This document shows positions 31,801 through 45,900 of a stretch of 64,000 bases of DNA, in pieces; position 1 is the first letter of the stretch; every line of letters starts with the position of its first letter. This DNA is from Tetracentron sinense (lineage: Eukaryota; Streptophyta; Magnoliopsida; Trochodendrales; Trochodendraceae): positions 3,968,001 to 4,032,000 of the forward strand of contig CM026563.1 in NCBI GenBank assembly GCA_015143295.1, read 5' to 3'. The notes under the pieces were generated by a model. That model saw only the letters and a program-made list of their open reading frames with translations. It ran no database searches and was not told the origin of the DNA. The translations under genes and the position numbers were made by a program.

Positions 31801-34800
31801 AAGAGGCTCGTAAATATGGACGTAATGCAATCTAGTCTCACATAATCAGTAGCAATGTTATGAGAGGCTGCAGCAATGGAAAATTTCTCAGTTATCTCCA
31901 AAACCTGTAGACTGATGGCAGCACTCAAGTTTTCTTCCCAAAGTTCCTGAATTGGATGGCAAAGTTGTCAACTGTCTCAGATAACAAAAAATAAATCAAA
32001 TGAATAATGCAGAGAAACAATACCAGCTTTTGCCTCAACATTGGGTGCAAAGATTCTCTCTGCCACAAATAACCATTTTCAGGTGTTCCCTGAGGCTGCA
32101 TTAGAAATGTTTAAACCGTACTTCTCAGTGCACCATTACCATTTTAATTGTTAACCCATAATATTTGTGCACCAAGTTATAGTTAGTTACCAGGATGAGT
32201 CACAAAACTATTTCAGGGAAAGAAAAAAAAAGCCAGAAATATGCGGCCTAATTATCTGGCAGAAACGTTTTTAGACAGAAAGCACATGATCAGTAAAGTT
32301 TTTAGAATGACAGTACAAAAACTGAAAAAGAAACAGGTAAGCATACTCTAACTTCTTGCCGAGATGCCTCAGACAGATAGTTGTTGATTGCAGGGGAAAG
32401 CCTATCAGAGTATTTTGGGGATGTGGGCCCTTCCCCATCGGGGCTGCGAGAACTACAGCCCATAAGCATGGTGTCAGCTGGTTTTCTTTGCTGTAAACAC
32501 ATAATGCAACATTAAAATACAGATACCAACCAGGGAAGACCAAAAATAACAATGACAAAATGTACTGACACATTCAAAATCAAGTTTTATATCAATTTAA
32601 TCAATAAACTAATTGGGAAGAGAAAGAAAATAACAACTTTCTGAAGACAAAAAAAAAAGGTTTTAAAGGGCATTGTCACAAGGCAGGGAACCAAGTTTTA
32701 GTCTTGAGGCTTGCATCTTATTTAATATAGAAGAGGTATCTTACGCATCACTTACACAATGTCTCAAGGAGCTGCCTAACAAAAGGCTATATCACAGCAG
32801 ATCTAGGCACAACACTTTGATGATCCATTTTTATTTATTGTAACACCCATTCCGCAATATAATGGTCTTTAAGAGATGAAGAGTTCTTCAAATGCATTCT
32901 TTGATAACCAAACCAAGAAAAAATTGCATTTTTTGATAGAGAAAAAGCCCTTATATCATTTGTAATAATTTACTCGAAGCCCTTGCCTACAAAACCCACA
33001 CCTGCTTCTTTATATTTCTCTACCAGTAGCAAACATAATTAATGCATTTTGATACTAAAACTACAATCTTCAGGTAACAAGATTCATTATCTACATTTAG
33101 GCTCTGGCATTGTCTTGGCCGTGACACACAAGACTTACTTTTCATTATGAATCCATGGTTTGGAGGTATTAGGTTATGTACTTATTAACTTAGGCATTCG
33201 GTATACAATGGGATTAAATGGTAATGTAGAAAAGAAAGTAGATGACATGATAGAGTGCATGGAAGGCGGGGGTTAGGAGATAGAAATGAGATGGGAGATG
33301 TTTTGAGTTTGTGATGGCATGTGATCTTACAATAGCCTATGTTGCACAGACACGAACACAGGTGTTAGACTCGAACTCGGATACCGAGTGTCAGATTGGT
33401 CGAACTCTAAAAAAATGGGATTCAAGGACACAGGAGGATACTTTTATTTCAAAACATTACTTTACTCTAAAGTTTATATGAATAATACTATAAAAGAAAA
33501 CAAAATTAAATAGAAATAAAAAATTATTGCAAACAACACTAAGTAAATTAAAAAATCTGTAAATGAAGTATTACGTTCAAAAGTCAAAATAGAACACATT
33601 ATACTTTTAACAAATAACTATACTGATTGATCCATTATATGATTAGTCTCATAGTTTGTCAAGTTTCAAGTACCAAACAAGCTATGTTTAGCCACTATTA
33701 ATCTGAAATAAATATCATTTATAAATATCATGTATGAATGTTCATCAAACAAAATAAATAAGATATGAATTGAAGCAAATGTAGTAATGAACATATATTA
33801 ATTTTATGTTTGGGACTCTCTCTCTCTCTCTCTGCCCTTTCCTTCTCTGTTGGTTCCTTCAATACTCTCCTGATTTTCCTTTTCCGTTAAAAACAAAGGG
33901 ACAATGATTCTTCCCCCTTTCAGGATTCCGGGTTTCTCTACCCTATATATGGCACATATGCTCATTTATTTGGACTACCCAACCTATTAGTCAACTGTAC
34001 CACTACCTACTTCCCATTCTCCAACGGGATGATCAGTAGAAGTTCTTCTATTGATCATTTCCAATTAGAGATATCATTTTGCATTAATTTTTTAACAATA
34101 TCTCACCTAGAAATGGCACCGATTAGCTACAACTGATTGGTTGCATATGTGTAGTCAAAATGTCACCTAAGTGATACCTAGGCCACCATTTAGGCAGGCA
34201 ATCATTAAGACAAGGAACCTATTAGTGCCTAGGAATCATCCCCAGACACTAAAACACTAATACAAAGGCACCCGAGACCCACACAAAGTTCAACATCATT
34301 CAAGAAAACATAAAGTAATTTACAGATATGTATAATAAAAACAAATTAAACATATTTTGTCAAAGTCACCTTATTTCTCCAACATATGCTCTTTCATTTT
34401 TGTAGTGGCATTTTGTTCTTATGTAATGTTTTATTTCTAATTTTCAAGAATATATGAATATCTTATATTTGATAATTTCAATAAATAAAGTACAATTGGT
34501 CACCTAGGCATCGCCTAAGCAAAGCCTTGTCTAACAAACCCTTATCATCTGTGTTGCCGAGACGCTTGGACCACACTGGTTTGGCTTCGGTGCACACATG
34601 ATGTAGAGACTTGGAGTCATTATGATGTAATCACTCAGCATTATACATTTTCTTTTGAAAGTTACCCCTTCTCTTTGACACGTTATTCCAGTAAATTATG
34701 TCAATGGAAAATGCGTTCTTTCTAAGAAATTTTTATGGTTTACCTTACATTGTCATGAAACGTTCTTAGGCCCAACTTTGACATAAACTCATGAGCTGCG

Positions 34801-37800
34801 TTCAATGGAGCAAAAATCGGTTTTAGTGGGTTCTTTCTTAGTGTGTTTTTGCACTTTGTGCTTTAAAGCATTTTTCATAGCATAACCATATGGCATTAAA
34901 ATTGCTGAAGTTTGCACTTATAGTTATAGTTGGGATCATATTTCATCGCAATTGAACACGGGAGAGTTCAATCGCATTTACAGAGCCCCTTTACCTGCCC
35001 TTTAAACTCTGATTAAAAAGTTTTAACCCTGAGGGGTAATATTTTTTTAATATTTGTTTTGTAAAAACCAAGGTTAGATGGTTGAACTTTAAGGGTTAGT
35101 GATTCTTAACCACATTCATGGGGACACATGTTAACACATCAAATCTCGACATCCAACATCTATCATAAAGCGAGAAAACACTCAAAAGCCATTTCATAAA
35201 TTATCAACCACGAATGAATGTGCAATGTTTAGCTACAATTATTTTTGTTTAACACGCTCATGTTAACTGATAAAAAAGGAAATCCGACTTTCAGATTAGA
35301 TATAAACCTCAAAAAGAATGAGACACTCCTCCAGGAGTTCGAAAAATAATCTGGTTCGAGCAATGCTTTGCTGCCATGCCTTGACAAGTGATGCATCATC
35401 CAGATTGCGTATGATTTGCAAAATAACGATCAAGACTTCACGCTTTTCAACAGCATTCATATCGTAAAAGACAGGAATCTCATCCAGGATCTGCATGCAC
35501 TACAACTTGACAAATTAATAGGATTATACAATTAATCATAGGCAGTCAGTAGAAAGTGAACTATAAATGTACTTATCCTTGTAGAACAAATAATGCTTCT
35601 CAGAGCTTTCATATATCCTCATCTAAGCAATACTTCAGCACATGACTTAAAGCTTTTATGCATGGAAGGGTAACAATAAGGTATTCGTCGCAATTAAGTT
35701 AAAGCCATATCACACAAACATTTTATTTTCCAAAAAAAAAATATCTACTTACCTAAATAGATTAACTTATATAGGCTAATACATAATTTATCCTTATTAT
35801 CATATCTAGTTAAATTGTACTGATGTGCCAGTGTACCAGACTTCCTAGGTTGGTATATGTCTAATTTACATAGACATAAGATGCCATGCAGCCAAAAAGA
35901 AAAAAACGTAAGATGCCATATACATGCAGTACTATGCTAGACTAATTTATAAATTTGTGATGCCCAAAATATATCTAATTGAATTTTGGTATAATGATAA
36001 TACACAATTCTCATACTATGCAAGCAATGATCTGTCACCTGTGTAAGGAAGAGGAACTCAAACAGTTGCAATGGACTGCATACAAATATGACATGCCATT
36101 ATGAACAGCACCAATAAATGCCATATGTTGTGGGGCAATTCAAAACTCTTATATTAAGCTTTGAAACTAAGGGCTCCATCACTTCTCAGAACTAAGGCCC
36201 TCAATGCAGAATCACTGCCAGAGAGATAAAATAACACTAATCCTATTCAGTTCATAAAATTATTGTGTATCAAAACAGAAACTAGACACGTATAATTTGA
36301 AAATCAACAGGAAACAGAACACACCAACAATCGATAATAAGGAAAGAAAATGGGATAAAAACAGAACATAACATAATATAGGTAGACCTGCAAAAAGACA
36401 ATGGTATGGTCAGCATATCAGAGATGGCTGATTAACACTATTACTCTGTGTATTTCAAGTTATCTAAAGGGTAGAAATTTATGGTTATGAACCATTGAAG
36501 AAAAGAATCTGTTAAAAAAAGAACACATGCAGCAAAGCTTGAAAGGGACATGGTGGCTTTGTTAGTCAGTGTTTATATTCACCGTAGGAATGAAAAAAAA
36601 AGATGCATTATTATACTCATAACAACTTATTGCCGTTATAGACATGTAAATTTTTTCTTCCTCAGCATTTAAGTAAGAATGTTTTATATATGGGAAAATA
36701 TACAAAATAGGGAAAAGCAATTAGCGAAGATTAAGACTACAAAGAAAGTTCTCTATATTAACACCCACAAGGATAAGGTTCCAGTTCCTCCCAAATATCC
36801 TCCCTCTTTATATCCTTCGACTCCTTTAGAATGGATCTATCAAGAACCAACCAATCGGGGAGAAAACATTCAGAAGGATCGAGGAGAATCATTGAAGATC
36901 CTCCTATTTCACTTTCCATATCCCCGAACATAGAGTATAAGGAAGCATCCTCCTAAGCAATCTACCTGCCCTTACGGAAGGACCATTCGGCCAAGATGGA
37001 AAGACTTCCTTGGCCTATCAAGTGAAATCCCCCGCCCAATGTCAAAAACATATAGGAAAACGCTCCATCTGAACCTAACACCATTATCGTGAACAGAAGA
37101 GATGACAAGATTTTCTCAACGCACCTAATGGGGCATCATAATCCAGCAGTGATTTAGATGATTTACCATGGAACTTTTACACAAGAGGGCCATGCAAAAT
37201 TCAAAATAAAGGCTTTAACTAGGACTGTCAACTATCCAGTTATTATCCATATCCGCTCGTATCCGATTAAGCGGGATATCTATCCGAATAGGTATTCGGC
37301 CAATCGGATTCGGATATCCATTAAAGACTCCATTTATTAACGGAGCGGATACAGAAAGTCCACTATTTGCTAAGATAAATATTCAAACCGGTTAATAAAT
37401 CACATAATATATTATTTATATGACATATATATAAACTTTTCTACTATTATAAGCCTTTAACAAAAGCTCGAGTACAATTTTAATTCCTTTACATATAGAA
37501 GGTTACTAAAGTAATTAGACAACCTCATATAATTACCCTCTTACGCTACCCACAAACCCTAACCCTTCATCTTCGACAATTTCAGCCGTTCATTTGGAGT
37601 TCGGAGCCTCACTCTTCGGTGGCTCTGTGTTGAGCTTCGTCTTCCTCCTCCTCTCCTCTCCTCTCCTCTACCTATTGTTTGCTTCAAAAGCTTTGGAGCT
37701 CTAAAAGGGGACAGGTGTATTGCTTCCGCTTTCCATTTCAATATCAAGAGTCATTCCTCTTTCCTTAATCTCACATCTTCCAACTTGTTTATTGATCACT

Positions 37801-40800
37801 GGTAATAAGTCACTATCTACCTGGTTAGATTCATTTTTACGGTTTTACCATATTTTTCTATGTTATTTTTTCAAAATATTTCAATGCGTCACTAAAGGAT
37901 AATTGCTCAAGGGCATCAACAACTCTTGAGGAGAAAGAACAGAAGTGGAACAGATTGACATAGGTTGATGAGCCGGTTAGTTACTCTCCACATGTTGAAG
38001 ATGCATCTCACTTGAGTTAAGCTTGTTTCTTAAACATTACACAAGAACGTGAGATAAATTCCATGCTACTGCTACCACAATACCACCCTATGGCCTGTGT
38101 TTGATTAAACATGCATTTCTTTTTAATGTAATTTAGAATAGGTTCATACACTATTATGTAATCTGATCATTCATTCCAATAGTAGTCAAATTCGGATATA
38201 TTTTCTTAAATAATTCATTCGGATATCAAACAATCAAATTCGGATATTATTTGTATTCGATTACATAATCAGAAGAATATGGATAATATCCGAATCTGAA
38301 AATTAAAATGACTTTTAATTTCTTAATTCAGAATCCGTCAGGTATCAGAGCGGATTTCGATAATCGGTAAAATTAAACGAAATGTATACAGATATAGTAC
38401 TATTCGCTTTAATTCTTGGATGAACCAGCACATCCCAAACTTTCATAACCCGAGAACGGGCTTCCTGTTGCATATCAGGGATTTAGAGGAATTGGTGGAG
38501 AAAATACTTTTTGGATTTGTTATCCAAATTCAAGTAAAATTATAATTACTCGTGAAACTATAATTTTTTGGCTGAAATTTCATACGTGAAACGAAACTCA
38601 CGGATATTCCGAAAATTGCAATATATCGGTCGAGATTTTATCCCCACAAGATATCACAATATTTTGACTCTGGATAATATAAAATTTCAATTTTCTAACA
38701 TTCTGGTACAAATTCTAGCGGGAAATAGATAATGGACTGCAAGGTCAACAAGAAAGCTGACCCACCCAATTGAAAAGCGACACGCGACAGTTAAGCTGAC
38801 CTTGTAACTTGCTCAATGGTAGCTCCCTATAACTGTAGTTAAGAATCACTAACCCTTAAGGTTAATAAATCTAAACTTGGCTATTAGAAAAAAAATCTCC
38901 TTTTTAACTTCCTTTAACTGTGGTTAAGATTCATTAATCCTTATTGTTAAAAAATTGAACCTTAGTTAATCAGTGGTTAATATTCACTTTGGTTTAGATG
39001 CAACCGGCGACTAGACATGTGGCCTGTTTCTTACTGGACGTGGCCCAATAACCTTCTGCATTCAGCTAGCAAGCGTACCATGTATTCTGGTAATCAGTAC
39101 TCAATTTTAACCGAACAATGACTTTCAGAAGAAAATTCAAGAAGAACCTCTAAAAGTCCATTTGTTACAAATTATTTGCTTGTTTGTATTACAGAGTAAG
39201 AGTCAACACATCCATGTGAGGAACATTGACCAAATCCCCAAAACTGAGACAAATTGATGCCATGTGACAGTTTTTTTTTTTTGGATCGGTAAAGTATCAG
39301 ATATATTAGAAATCAAACGAGTTAAAAAATTTACAGAGATGTAAACTAGAGGGCCTAGAAAGCAGAAAAAGACAGAAATAGTAAGAACATAACAATGACA
39401 ATTGTTAACAGTTTCAGCAAGGATTCATTTTTTTTTAAAAAAATTGTCAACATGCTTTTTTCTTCTTAAAAAAGCCAGATTTATTTTTATTTTATGTCAA
39501 TGCATTAGGCCTCTAGATCAACAATGCAGTCAGACAAAAATTATACCTCCTCGATTTTTATTAGATAAAAAGAAGGAAAAATGAGGGAAACCCCAAATCT
39601 TTCTTTTTTCAACTTAGATAATGATGTTTAGTCCTAAATAATTATATGTGAAATATTAAGGTCAGTCTATAGATTTGCCCGAAGTTTTTTAATGAAAAAC
39701 TTAATCTTCTATTCAAAGATAATTAAGAAAATATATATATATAAATAGATATAACAAAGATATTTATGGACAAATCAATATGTATTTCTAATTCAAAATA
39801 TTGATTATTTTGATTTATTAATTTTGAAAATATGGAGTTAATTTAATGTTATGAATTAAACATTGTTTTACAAAAACAGATTAATTAGGATACATCTTGA
39901 TTGTATTATATGAGTTTATGAACTTGGGTTATATGACTACTAGATCTTATAAACAATTTTTGCATGTAAATTTGGATGCCAGAGTCTACATAGGCCTATC
40001 ATGGTTTGTTAAAGTTTAGAGTGTGTAATATATTAGTTAAAGTTTCCTGAAATATCAATGTTGCACATTTTTCATCATTTCTCCAAAAAACTCAGATATA
40101 TTATGCCAAATCAAAACTTTCCAAGGTATGTTCCATCCCCACAGTGCGAGATCTCACATAAACTGAAGTTTAAAACCTTAAATAAGGAAATTTTCCCTAT
40201 CCAAAGAAAACATGAGCCTCGTATAACCGTTTGAAAATATAGTTACATTCTGCACTCCCTCAGATTCTTGAAAAAAATTTGGACACGTCCTTTCTCCATT
40301 GGTAGGGACCAAACTATAAAGGCAAGAGGATACTTCACAAAATTTTCCAACTCCACATTTCCCATCTTCCAAAATCTACTTCTTTTCCCCTTCCAAACAA
40401 AGAAGCAAATATGGCTCAAAATATCCCCATGTACTTTCATCATTCCATTCACTGTATTAAACTCCCATGTACTTTCATCATTCCTTTCACTGTATTAAAC
40501 CCGATAACTGTCCTTCATAAATAGGAATTTTTCTTGCTAGAGTAGCATAGGAAGGGCTTTATTCATTAATCTCGACTTTCTATACCTCGTGTACTTTCAA
40601 TAGGTTTAGAAATCCTTTCCCCTTTCCAAACAAAGAAGTAAATATGGCTCACAAAATCCCCATGTACTTTCATCATTCCTTTCACTGTACTAAACGTGAT
40701 ACTGTCCTTCATAATTAGGAATTATCCTTGCTAAAGTAACATAGCCGTTTGCAAAGAAGGGATTTATTCATTACTTTCTAAACCTGCATGTACCTAGTTC

Positions 40801-42884
40801 CTTAGGCCATCACACCTGATCCACTTGACAAGATGAAAGTCTTCTTGTAACCTCTTGCCATTCTAAAGAAAATCCCTTTGAAGTTTCCATACATGTGTTG
40901 CAACTGAAGCAAGCATCTTGAATAAACATGTGTTATATCGATAGGCTAGCTAGATTACTTTTGATCTATGTTGAACAGGCACGGGCATGAGCACGGGTGT
41001 TGGAGTTAGACTCAAATGCGGGGTGTTGGATTCGTTGAACCCCAAAAAAAAGATTCGATGACACTATATGAATAATACGATGAAAGATTAAAAGAAAACA
41101 AATTAAAGATGAAAGCAAATTAACTTTTATTCATATCAATTAAATCAGTCCCTTTTTTTTCTTTTCTTCTTTTTGGGAGTTTAAGGTCTACCAACCTAAT
41201 AAGGTCTACTTAAAAAATCACCAAAAAAAGGTCTACAAAATAACATGGCAACAATATGGTGATTTGATGACAAACTTTGAGTTTGTACCTGAGACATATA
41301 TACGTTACTTTTTGTTCTTTTTTCCTGAAAATTTTACTTTTATTCATTAGTATAAATAATAGATATAAGGAAACAAAACCCTTTATTTTACTTGTATAAA
41401 ATAAAAAATAGGTTACTTCGAAAAACTACATTTTTGTCAAAGGAAACGCCAATAAGATGAAGAGGAAGAGAAGGGAAGAAGCAGCAGGAAATGAAAGCCC
41501 AGGGGTTGGTGCAGTTGGCTAGCATCCCGAGTTTGCTCCATGTGGTTGTGTGTTTAACACCCCCTCCTCGACTTACCCTGGAGTCCACAGGGAAAAATCC
41601 GAGTAGGTCGGTGCGGACACCCAAGGGACTAGTCCTTGCCTCAAAGGGTTTGGGACACCCTCTGTTACAACAAAAAAAATTGCAATTAGTCTGCGTATAT
41701 CTCTCTCTTTTTCTCTTTTGTTTTATTCTTCTTTTGCTTTTCTCTTGGAGGGACAAGTTGCCCTCTTTCGTCCATTTTTTCCTTCACTTCAGTAGTCCCC
41801 CTCCCCTTCCCCTTCCCCTTCCCCCCTCCTCCCTCTCTACCTCCAACCTGGTTGATTTTACTATTGTAGGAATTAGTAGTCTCTCCCCCCTTCTCTCTCC
41901 CTTTTGTGTTGGATAACCGATGGTTCCTCCTCTCTTTTTTTATCTTAGGAAACCAATGGTTCCTCTCTCTCTCTCCATCTTTCCTTTTCTGTTGGAGGGA
42001 TTGGTGGAACCTCTGGTTTCTTTTCCGTTTAAAATTCAGGGGTGGCGGCTCTCCTTTCTATTTTCTGATGACGAGAGTCAAAAAAAATATGCTGAACTTT
42101 ATGCTAATTATATGTAGTTGCATCCATCTTTTTGTCAAATAAACACTTGTAGCTTTTGGGTATCAGGTGAATCTATTTCCAAACCCAAGTCCAAATCTAT
42201 GCCCAGAAGCACGGACTCTTGTTTCTGTAAGAGAAAAAAAACCGAGTCCATGGAGATTATGTGTAAAAATCTGTGTCCACGCGTATTGACACATGACCCG
42301 CCTGCTATCTTGAAGAGTTCGTGCAACACAGCTTCTGATCAACTTGACATTTCCTCTAAGGGTCCGTTCTTGCGCTAACACTTGCAAAGTGCCGAGACTT
42401 TAAAGTCTTGTCATTTGAAAATGTTTGTGTTCTCATATTAACTAAATCGTGAGTAATTTGCAGGAATTTAAATTCCACGGTTCTTTTGATGTGAGAAATT
42501 ATAGCTAAGAATTCAATTTAAAAATAGACTGCTATGAATTCAAAATAATAATTAAAAAAAAGTCCTAAACTATATGTAAATCATTAACATAGTTTACCAA
42601 AATGTACCAATTCCTTAACTTACAATCTAACCACAAATTCATATGTAAATTTCTTAAAAATTGAACAATAACAAATCCAAGTGTCTTAACATAAATTTAA
42701 GTAGATTTAGAAAGGACCATCAATCATTCAAAAAAAAAATTAATCAAATGTTTTTTTTCAAGGCGATCTATGTGTACATTAGATACACAATCGCAAACCT
42801 TCTAGTCTTCCTTTTCACCATTATGAATCAAAGCCATCTCCAAGCAAGATCCAAATAAGCCCTTATGACTGACCATGAAACATT

Positions 42885-42933
<49 letters not shown>

Positions 42934-45900
42934 GATCGTTAAATAAAATTATATTAATCGCAGAAGGTATAGGAAAGACAAGAACAAGTTCACAAAGAGT
43001 GAACACAAAAGGCAAGTGCTATAAAGTAACCCTAACAGAAAATAAGACAACCATCAAGAAGGAGCCCATGCGAACAGTAATAGTACAAAAACTCCTTTCT
43101 ATTCGACAACAGATAGAACACCCCCGCTAGAACACCATGCAATCAATAAATAACGAACTCGTGAGTGGACCATGGCTAGGGATAGCACAATGTCTTCGAA
43201 TATACAAAATTTTCTTTTCTTCCAACCGGGTGACAACCCCTGAAAGAAGCACCCAAACTGTAGCCACTGAGGCTTCCAGCAAATTTACCCGCCAACAAGA
43301 TAAAAAGCCCTGGAAGGAGAGCATCGAGAGACCCAAACAACTCAAAGATGGGAGAAAAAGGCGGTCCAAAGTGCGGGCGCAAAAGATCAATGCAGGAATA
43401 AGTGATTCACAATTTCTTCCATTGACAGGCACCAGATGCATCGATTTGTCAAGCTCCACCCTCTATTCTTTAAGATGATCATAAGTCAGGATCTTGTCCA
43501 GGTATGTTGTAGTTGTACATAAAAAGAAATATATCTTTGAAGGCATATTAGGGTACCACAGAACCCAAAAGGAAAACCGACTATGACAGGGACGTGAAGC
43601 CTGGAGGACGGATCTTACTATAAACTGACCTTCGCTGTCCCTAGACTAAACTCAACAGTCGCTAGCTAGAGGAATTGAGAATCCAAAAAATAGGCAATTT
43701 AGGATCCTAACACCTCAACCTGGGGATCCAAGTCAATGACCCACCACAACGCTCAAACGATGATGCTATTGAGGCACCCTTGTCTAATGCTATTAAGTGT
43801 ATGTTCCCAAAATCTTGCTTCAATGAACCATGCCCACACAAGTCCAACCAGAATTTGACCTCCCTGCTCCCCACTTTGAATTTAGTCTGTTGCGAAAACG
43901 TATCCCTTTCATAATTGATTTTCAAAGCCCAACCCTATTGGGCCTAGAGAAGACTACTTTCGATTCTCATCTACTCAATACCCCCACCAACAAAAAACCA
44001 AAATCCACAAGACAACAGCCCAAAAAAATCTTAATCCCAATGCTGAATCTACATCTAACGATCACTCTCCCATCTCTGCTAATTAAGTGAAAAAACACTC
44101 TACCATCCACTCCACATCACATATCATCGCCCACAGGATAGTAAGATATCCACTTCTTACACGATCCCTCTCCACATCACAGACCATCCCCAACCTTAAA
44201 GCAAAGGAGATTTAAGAAAGAGGTGAAGCCATACATTTCTCTACAACAAACCCTGGATCCCAAGGCTTCTTTCAAATCTAAATAGGGAAAATGTTATCAA
44301 TGCCTTCAATGGATATGGAAGTAAAACGCCATATAAACGGCGTATATAGAGAGGGACAGAGAGTTAAGTACGGTTATCAACGGAGCGGATTTGAAGCGAA
44401 TAGTGCTCTATCCGTATCCGCTTCGATTAATTATACCTAGTATCCGAATTCGCTCCGATATCCGGCGGATAATAATTTAGGATATCCGAATTCGAATTCG
44501 GATATTATTCCGAATAGTTAAACTCCAAAAGAAAACAATCAAAAAAAAATTCCTAAGAGGATCAAATCCAAAATGAGAAATCAAATTTGAAATTCAAAGA
44601 AAAAGAACAAACTGGATAAATACCGGTAACAGTGACCGAATTCCGGGCTGATCTGGCTTCGTCCCAGCAACATTGATGAAAAGCTCCAATTGAAACCCTA
44701 ACGAAACTCAAGAAATTAGGAATTTTCGACTTCTCAGATTTGAGTATTAAGATTAGGGCAAAGAGGGGTTTTTTTTTTTCCACCATGCCTATCCAAACGC
44801 CTTATAGCAAGCACACACAACTTTAATGGCGGCCAATATTCACCAAGGCTTCTTCGGATCCAGACAAAGAGAAGAGATTGAACCCCGGGCTGTCGACATC
44901 GCCATAGCTTTAATGGCAGCCAAGTATCCACGTATCCGCCAAAAGCTTTAGCAAAGCTCCATCTCGGCATAGCTTCAACGAACTGGTTTGGTTGCATAGG
45001 AGAGGAGGGAGGGCATAGCCGCATAGTACATGAGACAGAGAAGATGGAAAGGGGAAAGGTGATTCGAAGAGGAGATATTAGGTTTAGGTTTGTAGGTTAA
45101 ATATATAAATTCAGTGATAAATTACTTTAATACCCTCTAAATTTAATACAATTACAATATTACATATTATATTAGTAAACATTTGTTTATAATATATGAA
45201 GGGTATATTTGTCTTGTAAAAGTATACCTATATCATTAATCGGTCCGGATATTTAGCGGATCGGATAGTCCACTATCTATATCCGCTCCGTTTATTAAAC
45301 AGATAGTTTAATGACTATCCGAATCCGATCCGGCGGATACCTATTCGGATAAATATCCGGCTAAACGGATACGGATCCGGACCGGATTCGGATAATATTT
45401 CGGATAGTTGACACCCCTAGAGTTAAGACTTATCGGAAAGACGATACGGACGACCACCGGAGAATTTTCGCCGCTAGATGAAACTGCATTTACTCTCCAT
45501 TAGACTAAATGGTGACGGCCCGATATGCGACATTGCCGGACAGGATAGGAGCCAAGGAGATGAGAGGAGAGAGAGACGTGAGGAATAAATGATGAATGAT
45601 GTAAGGCCCCAAGTCATTTTCAATTGAAGTCCTTCCCTTATTGGTGGAATTGAAAACCCAGTTTCAAGGGTCTTTGACGCGGAAAATGCAAATACTAAGA
45701 CTTTTAAAAAAAGGACAGCTTCCAATTTGTCAAGTCCCAGGAATTAACAATTCTCAGCCTCCAATTCCTTTAATGAGAACTCTCCAAAGCTTTTTCCACA
45801 TATTGATCCCAAACCCTTCCGAGATCGAGCAAGCCCAAAGGCGGAAGGCCAAGATAAGAGCTAGAAATAGTACCATGCATATGATCCAAGTACCTAGCCC

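Noticed and set aside
34150-34545. CCTAGGC-type words considered as a MITE with terminal repeats
   Set aside because: The copies could not be aligned as a convincing inverted pair and no target duplication was found.
36679-36933. 84-codon plus-strand ORF, considered as a viral or retroelement relic
   Set aside because: No motif of RT, coat, movement or gag protein could be named, so it is only mentioned as unknown.
41505-41560. Possible tRNA gene (A box and B box-like words)
   Set aside because: No acceptor or anticodon stem can be drawn and the B box is degraded; a SINE head explains it better.
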